Source of the DNA: an uncultured Halomicronema sp.
GTDB lineage: Bacteria > Cyanobacteriota > Cyanobacteriia > Phormidesmidales > Phormidesmidaceae
Length of the DNA: 64,000 nt
Assembly: GCA_937899725.1 (NCBI GenBank)
Contig: CALCCA010000114.1
Coordinates: 1-64,000, forward strand
Direction of reading: 5' to 3'
A program made the position numbers and the translations under genes. The stretch's first letter is position 1. Every line of letters begins with the position of its first letter. The notes under the pieces are model-generated. The model saw only the letters and a program-made list of their open reading frames with translations. It did not search any database and was not told the origin of the DNA. Positions 58,280-64,000 of the stretch are shown here, piece after piece.

Positions 58280-59191
58280 ATGTGGGAACGATTCAAGCCG
58301 CGATCGCCAAAAGGACGGAGCAACCGGTGGTGGCTGATGGGCGCGATCGCCACTCCAGTCTGTCTCGGGATGTTGTGGTGGCTGTGGCTACTCCCTCATC
58401 GCAGTCTGCAACCCGATGAGAGTTACCGCTCCCACAACGAAAGCGCACCCCTTGTTCACCCCCATCGTGAAGCCTCTATCATCAATCTTGGCACGATAGC
58501 AGCGGTTGCCGCTGGAGTTTTCCTGTTACTCAAATTCCGCAGGGCCAAAAGCAGTGCAGAGACCCTAAACCTCAGCGGGGCCGACTTCTGCGGTGCTGAC
58601 CTTCACAGTGCTGACTTCTGTGGGGCTGATCTCAGCGGGGCTAACCTCAACGGGGCTAACCTCAGCGATGCCAACCTCAGCGGGGCCGATCTCAGTGGAG
58701 CTGACCTCAACGGAGCGGAGCTGAGCGGAGCTGAGCTGAGCGGGGCTAACCTCAGCGGGGCTAACCTCATCAGTGCCAACTTGCATGGTGCTGACCTCAA
58801 CAAGGCTGGGCTCAGGTATGCCAACCTCAGCGGGGCCAACCTCAGATATGCCAACCTCAGTGGGGCTGACTTCAACTGTGCCAACCTCAGCGGTGCTGAC
58901 CTCAACTGTGCCTTAATCAGTGATGCCAACCTCAGCGATGCCAACCTCAGCGGGGCCTTGCTATTTTTTATTAATTCACGAGCAGCTCTTAATCTTGAGC
59001 CGTTTCAACTAAAGGCTCAACCTTCACCTTTTTTATGTAATGTTGCTCTGCCTGCTTATGCTCAACAACCTCGTGTGAATCCCAATCGCGATTGCGATCG
59101 CATTCCTCAACTATTGAGCACTCGCTATGATATTTCACTCGAAGAGGCTCAGGGGATCGTCGATGAAGCGCGACAACATCACTGGGACTAG
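58280..59191 (+). CDS. Membrane pentapeptide-repeat protein
   Basis: 303 aa. Two membrane segments (~16-36 and ~68-88) are followed by ~25 pentapeptides of the A(D/N)LSG type (~95-230), which fold into a square beta-helix. A distinct C-terminal region (~240-303) ends ISLEEAQGIVDEARQHHWD. Such proteins are abundant in cyanobacteria and their roles are mostly unknown. The repeat DNA (GGGGCTAACCTCAGC-like 15-mers) also leaves a long open frame on the other strand, which is not a gene. Confidence 0.85.
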   Translation: MWERFKPRSPKGRSNRWWLMGAIATPVCLGMLWWLWLLPHRSLQPDESYRSHNESAPLVHPHREASIINLGTIAAVAAGVFLLLKFRRAKSSAETLNLSGADFCGADLHSADFCGADLSGANLNGANLSDANLSGADLSGADLNGAELSGAELSGANLSGANLISANLHGADLNKAGLRYANLSGANLRYANLSGADFNCANLSGADLNCALISDANLSDANLSGALLFFINSRAALNLEPFQLKAQPSPFLCNVALPAYAQQPRVNPNRDCDRIPQLLSTRYDISLEEAQGIVDEARQHHWD

Positions 59192-59230
59192 CCAATTGAG
59201 ATGCACCAGAGTGAGTCATTGATGCGATTC

Positions 59231-59373
59231 TTCAAACTGAAGTGACTTTGGCTATTGCATTCACACTGCCAGGCAATTTCTGCGATCTCCCCTTGCATCT
59301 CCTTCCACAACTGCTTAGCCCGCTTGATGCGCTTTTACCCTCGACCTAGTAAACTCAGTTTCCGAACCTGAGG
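59231..59373 (-). pseudogene. AraC-type HTH gene fragment, copy B
   Basis: The minus strand reads RIKRAKQLWKEMQGEIAEIAWQ, then CECNSQSHF. It is related to the HTH of the AraC gene at 61525. Similarity with copy A extends ~30 nt past the coding part (ACCTAG...CTGAG), so copies A and B share one ancestor. It lies between the pentapeptide gene and the toxin-antitoxin pair. Confidence 0.7.
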
Positions 59374-59508
59374 TCGTGGATAGATAACTGCTAGCGTTTA
59401 GAGAATCAGGCTCATCAGTCACATTTGCGGTATGACAGCGAATAAGTAGGGCATCATCCTTGAAATCTGATATCAGCTATGCGATGAGCTCCGAATTACG
59501 GATGATTT
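59374..59508. other. Short upstream region of the toxin gene
   Basis: 135 nt with no further feature seen; the AraC remnant occupies the preceding part of the gap. Confidence 0.4.
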
Positions 59509-59778
59509 ATGAACTTCGAGTGGGACGAAGCAAAAGCATCTGCCAACCAGAGCAAGCATGGCGTGTCATTTCTCGAAGGCACAGAAGTATTTGCAGACAA
59601 TTATTCCTCCTGTGTGCAAGACCCAGACCATTCGTACGAGGAGAAACGTTACCTACTCTTTGGGCTATCCTCAAAGGGAAAATACTTGGTTGTATCGTTT
59701 ACCGAAAGGCCGAACACTATCCGAATCATCTCAGCGCGATGTATGACTCGTCAGGAACGCAAAGCCTATGAGCAATGA
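59509..59778 (+). CDS. brnT: BrnT-family toxin
   Basis: 89 aa ribosome-independent RNase-like toxin of the BrnT (DUF497) family. FEWDEAKASANQSKHGVSF is the family start, and RIISARCMTRQERKAYE is the catalytic C-terminal block. The stop overlaps the antitoxin start by 11 nt, typical of type II pairs. Confidence 0.9.
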   Translation: MNFEWDEAKASANQSKHGVSFLEGTEVFADNYSSCVQDPDHSYEEKRYLLFGLSSKGKYLVVSFTERPNTIRIISARCMTRQERKAYEQ

Positions 59779-59971
59779 AGACACCTTGAGAGCCGAATAC
59801 CCAGCCGATCTGATCAAATCGGGTGTGCGCGGGAAATATGCGAGTCGTTATCGAAAAGGCACGAATGTGGTGGTGATAGATCCCGACCTCCACAAAATCT
59901 TTCCAGATTCAGAGTCTGTCAACCGTGCGCTTCGTCAGTATGCTGAGGAACATCAAATCTCGCAGGCATAG
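59768..59971 (+). CDS. Antitoxin partner of BrnT
   Basis: 67 aa. VRGKYASRYRKGTNVVVIDPDL is a recurring antitoxin start next to BrnT-like toxins. The rest is a short helical, acidic tail (FPDSESVNRALRQYAEEH). It is not the classical BrnA sequence, which carries a ribbon-helix-helix, so I leave the symbol blank. It presumably neutralises the upstream toxin. Confidence 0.78.
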   Translation: MSNEDTLRAEYPADLIKSGVRGKYASRYRKGTNVVVIDPDLHKIFPDSESVNRALRQYAEEHQISQA

Positions 59972-60010
59972 TCCGTCCTAGAGACTATACTGATTGCGTC
60001 TCGAAAGCGT

Positions 60011-60149
60011 TTGTGAAATGACTCTGGCTATTGAAGCCGCACTGCAAGGCAATTTCTGCGATCGCCCCTTTCGTCCCTTTCAACAACTGCTTGGCCCGCT
60101 CGATGCGCGATCTCACCTAGCCAAACAAGCTCGTTTTTCCGTCTGAGTG
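60011..60149 (-). pseudogene. AraC-type HTH gene fragment, copy A
   Basis: The minus strand reads RIERAKQLLKGTKGAIAEI and then ALQCGFNSQSHFTNAFE, without stop codons over ~36 codons. It aligns with RVEQARQLLPLTKRAIAEI of the gene at 61525 and shares its flanking tail with copy B. It lacks the rest of the gene. Confidence 0.75.
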
Positions 60150-60253
60150 ACCAGGCAAATGATGGGATAACACCTCCCATTCCTAGAATTAACTATCAGA
60201 TTTGCTATTTGAAGCCCCGAAGTCATGGGGTTAGGCAGCAAACCCCTGTAGAG

Positions 60254-60317
60254 TCGGGTATTATCCATCAGATCTGCAATATAACCTCAGGTAAATCGGG
60301 GATTATCCATCAAATCT
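60254..60317. repeat. Direct repeat pair, 22 nt, 42-nt period
   Basis: TCGGGTATTATCCATCAGAT at 60254 and TCGGGGATTATCCATCAAAT at 60296 differ at two positions over these 20 bases. A weaker third relative (ATTAACTATCAGATTTGCT) lies near 60187. They are directly upstream of the two-gene cassette. Confidence 0.6.
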
Positions 60318-60369
60318 TACGTTAGATATATAGGATGCGCCTATCTTCTGCGACGTTATCTAGTGATAT

Positions 60370-60921
60370 ATGGCCTCGATCGAAACTAAGCGAACTTTCC
60401 GACTTCAAGTAGTCCATTCCTTATGCTGGGAGCGTGATCCAGACTTGGGGGAGATTAAACAGCAACTCTCGTATAGTGGAAAAACCGGCATCGCTCGGGT
60501 TCGTTTCTCGTTGTATCACGGAATTAAAGCAGAACCGGGCGCCGAAAGCCTTCCGTGTCACCATACAGAGCTTTGGCAACTATGGGGCGGAGCAGACCTA
60601 AACCGAAAAGAAAGTTCCCCAATCTCGCAACTGCTTTCAAAGGCGTTATCTTTGCCTGGACGCACTCTGTTCAGCCCTGACACATTGATACAGTTTGGCA
60701 AAGATGAACTAACAGACCTATCTCCCGATCAGGTCGAAGGTGCTGTACGGGAATTAAAGATGATGTTTACCGAACTTGATGGGCACCTTAGGCATTTCTT
60801 CGAGAATATCTCTTGGTGCGTAGGTGCACGATCTAGTAGCCGACTCTATGAGCTTGGATGGCCGGTCATCGACTCAAGTGACCCCCAGGGTATTTTGACT
60901 TTCACTTCAGACCTACGGTGA
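60370..60921 (+). CDS. Hypothetical protein, first gene of a coupled pair
   Basis: 183 aa, soluble, no family recognised. A mixed alpha/beta composition; blocks TFRLQVVHSLCWERDPDLGE and GAVRELKMMFTELDGHLRHFF are visible. The stop overlaps the GTG start of the next gene (GTGA), so translation is coupled. With a HEPN-like protein as partner it could be an antitoxin or a sensor component; this is inference. Confidence 0.65.
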   Translation: MASIETKRTFRLQVVHSLCWERDPDLGEIKQQLSYSGKTGIARVRFSLYHGIKAEPGAESLPCHHTELWQLWGGADLNRKESSPISQLLSKALSLPGRTLFSPDTLIQFGKDELTDLSPDQVEGAVRELKMMFTELDGHLRHFFENISWCVGARSSSRLYELGWPVIDSSDPQGILTFTSDLR

Positions 60922-61448
60922 CTCGGTGGAAACGCGAATCGATCGATCTTTCCAGGCATATTCCTGAAGCTAGAGCCCCATTTTCGTCTGCTCTTTTGGG
61001 TGAGGCGTGGCAGGCTCTAGAAAATAGTGATCGCAGCGCATTCGTGATAGCGCACATAGCAATAGAGGCGGCGACAAAAGAGTGCGTTGCCAGTATTATT
61101 CCTGGAGCGCGTCACATCGTTGACGGTGTTCAAGCACCGCCCCTACCTAATTTGCTTGAAATGCTCTATGAAAATATAGACGAAGACTTGGCAAGCCGGT
61201 TAGGGGATGAGGCTGTGTGGGGGTGTAACTCTGGGGAATTCTGTGCTGCTTCGAGATGGGTTCGAAAAAGAGCAAATCTCCGAAACAAGATTGTGCATGG
61301 ACACGATGAACTTTTTACTGCTGATGAAGTTGTCAATTGGCTCAAGCTATATGAACAACTCATCACTCTCCTCTGGCTTGCCAGGGAGCGCCATGAGGGC
61401 TCTTCGGGACCCGCACAGAAGTTGTTCGACGACAGTTGGGCTACCTAA
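60918..61448 (+). CDS. HEPN-like protein, second gene of a coupled pair
   Basis: 176 aa, helical, GTG start at 60918. It contains RNKIVHG (Arg122, His127), the R-x4-H motif of HEPN nucleotide-binding and RNase domains. The preceding FVIAHIAIEAATKECVA helix is also HEPN-like. The stop codon lies inside the CCTAAC at the start of the attC-like site. HEPN toxins often pair with an antitoxin. Alternatives: a DUF4145-type or other helical protein. Confidence 0.65.
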   Translation: MTRWKRESIDLSRHIPEARAPFSSALLGEAWQALENSDRSAFVIAHIAIEAATKECVASIIPGARHIVDGVQAPPLPNLLEMLYENIDEDLASRLGDEAVWGCNSGEFCAASRWVRKRANLRNKIVHGHDELFTADEVVNWLKLYEQLITLLWLARERHEGSSGPAQKLFDDSWAT

Positions 61449-61516
61449 CAAATGCATGCAGTCGGACAAAATTGCTTGCTATGCTCTCAATCTTACCGCT
61501 GATGCATGGCTTTATC
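61443..61516 (+). repeat. attC-like integron recombination site (decayed)
   Basis: It begins ACCTAAC (61443-61449), which fits the RYYYAAC R'' box and contains the stop codon of the HEPN gene. ATGCAT-G-CAG-T-CGG then pairs with CCG-CTG-ATGCAT on the right (61496-61507), leaving G and T unpaired, as in attC extrahelical bases; ACAAAATTG/CAATCTTA extends the stem. The expected GTTA of the R' box reads TTTA, so it looks inactive. The cassette would start at the GTTAGAT at 60321. Confidence 0.55.
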
Positions 61517-61524
61517 TTGCAAAT

Positions 61525-62037
61525 CTAATTTTTACGATAATTGTTAGGTGTCATGCCAGTCGCATCCTTAAAGTGCTTGGTGAAATGGCTTTGGCTGTTG
61601 AAGCCACACTGTAGGGCAATTTCTGCGATCGCCCTTTTTGTCAGCGGCAATAACTGCCTGGCCTGCTCGACTCGTTGCTGAATCAGGTATTGATAGGGCG
61701 TGATGCCCATCGACTGTTTGAACAGGCGGCTGAAGTGAAACTGACTGATGCCCGCTACCTCAGCCAGGTCAGCTAACTTAATGGATTGGTCGAGGTGAGC
61801 GTGGATGTAGTCGGAAATTTGCATAATCTTGCGATCGCCCAACCCACCTTCGTAAACCGCCACGCGGGGGTTGGCCGTTGAGTATTCGCGCAAAAGATTG
61901 ACTGCCAACACATTCGCCAAAGATTCTACATAGAGCTGCCCCACCCAGCTGTCGCCCTCATGCAGTTCCGCCCGTAAGAGCTGCAAGACTTGCTCTAGCT
62001 GAGGGTCGCGCACCCGAAATTCTATGGTGAGGTTCAA
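61525..62037 (-). pseudogene. AraC-family regulator, 5'-truncated
   Basis: Only ~170 C-terminal residues remain, starting at a TTG (62037) where the sequence switches to the MATE remnant. Two HTH motifs are intact: IKLADLAEVAGISQFHFSRLFKQS and TKRAIAEIALQCGFNSQSHFTKHFKDATGMTPNNYR. The family is usually ~290 aa, so most of the effector domain is lost. It is the fourth and longest AraC piece in this region. Confidence 0.82.
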
Positions 62038-62040
62038 GCG

Positions 62041-63009
62041 ATCGGGTTTGCATCCCTGCGAGCCACCGTCTCGGCGTTATCGCTGGCTCGTCCCGTCATG
62101 ACCATCATGGTGATCGGCACGGCCTTTAACATCGTCGGCAACTATAGTTTGGGATGCGGCAAATTCGGGCTGCCGCCAATGGGGCTAGCGGGGCTGGCGC
62201 TGGCTAGTGTGATTGCTCAATAGGGTATGTTTATCGCCCTGGCGCTGTACGTTTGGGTGCATCCCCAGCTGAGTCAATACCGCATTTTTCAAGGGTTCCA
62301 TCGCCTGCGCCTCAAGGTGCTCTGGCAGGTGATTTGGGTCGGCGTGCCCATCGGCATCTTTTCGGGATTGGAAGCCGGTTGCTTCATGGTGATCATGTTT
62401 TGGGTCGGCACCTTGGGCACAGTCGCCTTGGCGGCGCACCAAATTGTTTTCCAAACGATTGTCGTCGTGTTTATGCTGCCGTTGGGCATTTCTTAGGCTA
62501 CGACGGTGCGCGTCGGTCAGTGGCTGGGACGGCTCGATGTGGCGGGCATTCAGCAAGCGGCCTGGGTCAGCATCGGGCTGAGCACAGCGTTTGTCATCGG
62601 CGTGTCGATCTCCTTTCTCCTCTTTCCTCAACAGGTGATTGGCATCTATTTAGATGTCCAAAATCCGGATAATGCGGCAGTGATTGCGTTAGCGCTGCCC
62701 CTCCTCCTCCTCGCGGCGATCGCTCAAGTCCTCGACGGTTTTCAGAAAGCGATTTACGGCTCGCTGCAAGGTTTGCAAGATACGCAAGTGCCCATGTTCC
62801 TCAACGTGCTGGGCTACTGGGGCGTGGGGTTGTCAGTGGGCTATATCCTCGGCTTTCAGCTTGGGATGGGTAGCAAAGGGCTGTGGATTGGGCAATCGGT
62901 GGCGATCGCCGTGGTGGCAGGCTTGTTTGTCTGGCGACTCCGGCGGTTGATCGCTCAACGACAGGGGCATCACCCGTTGCTGGCGATGCCACCTTCAGCC
63001 TGTGATTAA
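62041..63009 (+). pseudogene. MATE-family efflux transporter remnant
   Basis: About the C-terminal two thirds of a multidrug/Na+ antiporter. In one continuous frame: SLARPVMTIMVIGTAFNIVGNY, MGLAGLALASVIAQ-stop-GMF, QIVFQTIVVVFMLPLGIS-stop-ATTVRVGQ, LLLLAAIAQVLDGFQ. Two TAG codons lie at 62221-62223 and 62494-62496 with no frameshift between. The N-terminal half is missing at the junction with the AraC gene. Non-functional as read. Confidence 0.88.
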
Positions 63010-63108
63010 GGCCAATGTTCTGAAACCAGGAAGGCGGCAAATCTGTCTGGCTCGGCTCCCCTGAGTTGCTCAAACGGCATCGGCAGCAGGTTGACGCTCA
63101 GTGCTGGG

Positions 63109-63687
63109 TCACTTCAAACTCTCTAATACTTTTGCGATCGCCGCCTTTGACGCCTTGAGCGGAGCCCCCTTGACGCCGATCAACTCAAATGTGGGCGACC
63201 GATCGAGCAAGATGACTAAGGTATAGGCTGCCGTCTGCAGTTGGCTTGCCGGTGCCTGCGGATATTCACGCTTCAGGATCTCGCCCACGGCCCAGAGCAT
63301 CTTGTCGTAACTCTGTCGCAGGCGATCGCGCACGGTTTTGGATCGCGTCGCATAAGCCACGATCTCGACCCAAAGGATTTCCGTCCGCTCAAGCGCATCC
63401 TCTGAACCGTAGAACGCGTCAACGAGTTCCATGAACCCTGCCGACGGTGCCAGATTCGCCAGAGCGTCATTCGTGCGCGAGTCAAAGGCATCAACGATGC
63501 GCTGGGTCATCGCCTCGACCAAAGCCTCTCGACTCCCGAAATAGTGGCTGATCATTTTCCGATCCATCCCCAGCACCTGAGCGATGTGCTGAAACGAGCT
63601 GCCCTCAATGCCCCGCTCCAGGATGCACTGCTCGAAAGCATCGAGGATGTCCTCTCGCCGCTCGGCGGCCAGGTTTTTTCGTCCCAT
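63109..63687 (-). CDS. TetR-family transcriptional regulator
   Basis: 192 aa from the ATG at 63687 (MGRKNLAAERREDIL); the frame extends to 63786 but the upstream part crosses the promoter region. The HTH lies in GSSFQHIAQVLGMDRKMISHYFGSREALVEAM. The C-terminal helical domain would bind a ligand. It is divergent from the FAD oxidase gene and probably represses it and itself. Confidence 0.88.
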   Translation of the reverse strand: MGRKNLAAERREDILDAFEQCILERGIEGSSFQHIAQVLGMDRKMISHYFGSREALVEAMTQRIVDAFDSRTNDALANLAPSAGFMELVDAFYGSEDALERTEILWVEIVAYATRSKTVRDRLRQSYDKMLWAVGEILKREYPQAPASQLQTAAYTLVILLDRSPTFELIGVKGAPLKASKAAIAKVLESLK

Positions 63688-63753
63688 GACAAACACTCCT
63701 ATATGTGCGATCGCCGACCATCCCTCCCTGAGACTACAGGATGCCGATAAGGG

Positions 63754-63783
63754 TTGACAAAATAAATTCACCATCTGTAGAAT
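63754..63783 (+). promoter_or_regulatory. Promoter of the FAD oxidase gene
   Basis: TTGACA (63754-63759) and TAGAAT (63778-63783), spaced 18 nt: a near-consensus sigma-70 type promoter pointing towards the gene at 63891. The spacer contains AAATTCACCATCTG, related to the operator half-site. Confidence 0.7.
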
Positions 63784-63789
63784 CAATTT

Positions 63790-63811
63790 AAATTCACCAG
63801 ATGATGAATTT
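63790..63811. promoter_or_regulatory. Palindromic operator, probably TetR-binding
   Basis: AAATTCACCA (63790-63799) and TGATGAATTT (63802-63811) are reverse complements at 9 of 10 positions around a 2-nt centre. It starts 7 nt after the -10 box, where a repressor would block transcription. A second half-site lies in the promoter spacer (63764-63777). Confidence 0.68.
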
Positions 63812-63890
63812 TTAAAAGCGTCAATTTGAACTGAGTTTTCGGCGTGAGCACTCCCAAGTGTCCGCCCTGAAAACCGTATAGGAGGACATC

Positions 63891-64000
63891 ATGAATCAAG
63901 GCCAAACCATAGAACCGGCAGCTTTCGACACAATTATTGTGGGGGCAGGATTATCTGGGCTGTATGCGGCGCGGGTCTTATCCCAGGCGGGGCAACGCGT
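63891..64000 (+). CDS. FAD-dependent oxidoreductase (amine-oxidase type), partial
   Basis: Runs off the window end. The ribosome-binding site GGAGG (63881-63885) lies 5 nt before the ATG. The N-terminus TIIVGAGLSGLYAARVL holds the GxGxxG FAD-binding motif of flavin monoamine oxidases and related enzymes. The substrate cannot be seen. Confidence 0.8.
   Translation, partial: MNQGQTIEPAAFDTIIVGAGLSGLYAARVLSQAGQR

Larger units (their letters stand above)
59972..60369. other. Intergenic with AraC remnant and direct repeats
   Basis: No intact gene. It holds AraC copy A (60011-60149), a direct-repeat pair at 60254-60317 and a GTTAGAT core-site-like heptamer at 60321-60327, 43 nt before the next gene. 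All are listed or discussed separately. Confidence 0.5.

Noticed and set aside
58565-58944. Long minus-strand open frames opposite the pentapeptide gene
   Set aside because: They are a side effect of the 15-nt repeat units; the plus-strand A(D/N)LSG pattern is the real coding frame.
61548-61556. TTGTTAGGT as the right end of the attC site
   Set aside because: It lies inside the AraC coding region (the NNYRKN end) and is 40 nt too far from the paired stem; the decayed TTTA next to ATGCAT fits better.
62221-62496. Amber codons read as an unusual amino acid
   Set aside because: The gene also lacks its N-terminal half, and no suppressor tRNA or pyl genes are visible.
1-64000. CRISPR arrays, tRNA and rRNA genes
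   Set aside because: No regularly spaced repeats of CRISPR size and no TTCGA-type T-loop with cloverleaf were recognised by eye; a tRNAscan run would settle the latter.

Overview
The window looks like a chromosomal segment of a cyanobacterium. The octamer GCGATCGC (HIP1) is scattered throughout. The gene set is typically cyanobacterial: lrtA, a CtaA-type Cu-ATPase, a CrtD-like carotenoid desaturase, a DUF2854 protein, a fused modBC and a mannose-1-phosphate guanylyltransferase with a PMM-like tail. No tRNA, rRNA or CRISPR array was recognised.

Region by region. 0.3-4.2 kb: a two-gene minus-strand operon pairing a class III cyclase-like receptor with an MscS channel that carries a cyclic-nucleotide-binding domain; both have lost key residues. 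5.3-21.3 kb: housekeeping and metabolic genes (LMW phosphatase-like, Cu-ATPase with an alpha/beta hydrolase, MarR-GNAT fusion, CrtD, a secreted protein, an isoprenylcysteine-methyltransferase-like protein, a GT2-TPR protein, ArgH, a GAF-PP2C phosphatase, a methyltransferase overlapping CobK). 21.6-47.9 kb: core genes (mannose-1-P guanylyltransferase overlapping ssb, LipB, LrtA, glutaredoxin, FHA, two HADs, PhoX, MoxR, RibF, an MBL hydrolase, SurE, PheS, DUF2854, CysK, ModA-ModBC, C-terminal protease).

48.2-50.3 kb is visibly more AT-rich. It holds a small membrane protein plus a DUF1883-TIR protein, bracketed by strong inverted repeats: a candidate TIR-based defence module. 50.7-54.9 kb has a CDO-type dioxygenase, SelO and an endonuclease/exonuclease/phosphatase protein. 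An IS1-family element (52850-53642, 8-bp target duplication) sits in the last codons of selO. 55-63 kb is an accessory, decaying zone: an Imm32-like protein, an ankyrin protein, a frameshifted IS256-family element, a pentapeptide-repeat protein, a BrnT toxin with antitoxin, and a GTG-coupled pair ending in a HEPN-like protein with an attC-like site at its 3' end. Three decayed fragments of an AraC-type HTH gene, all in one orientation, separate these cassettes and precede a 5'-truncated AraC gene joined to a MATE transporter remnant. The window ends with a TetR regulator divergent from an FAD oxidase (cut by the window edge), with a clear promoter and palindromic operator between them.

Most functional calls rest on motif recognition by eye. 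No database search or folding was run.
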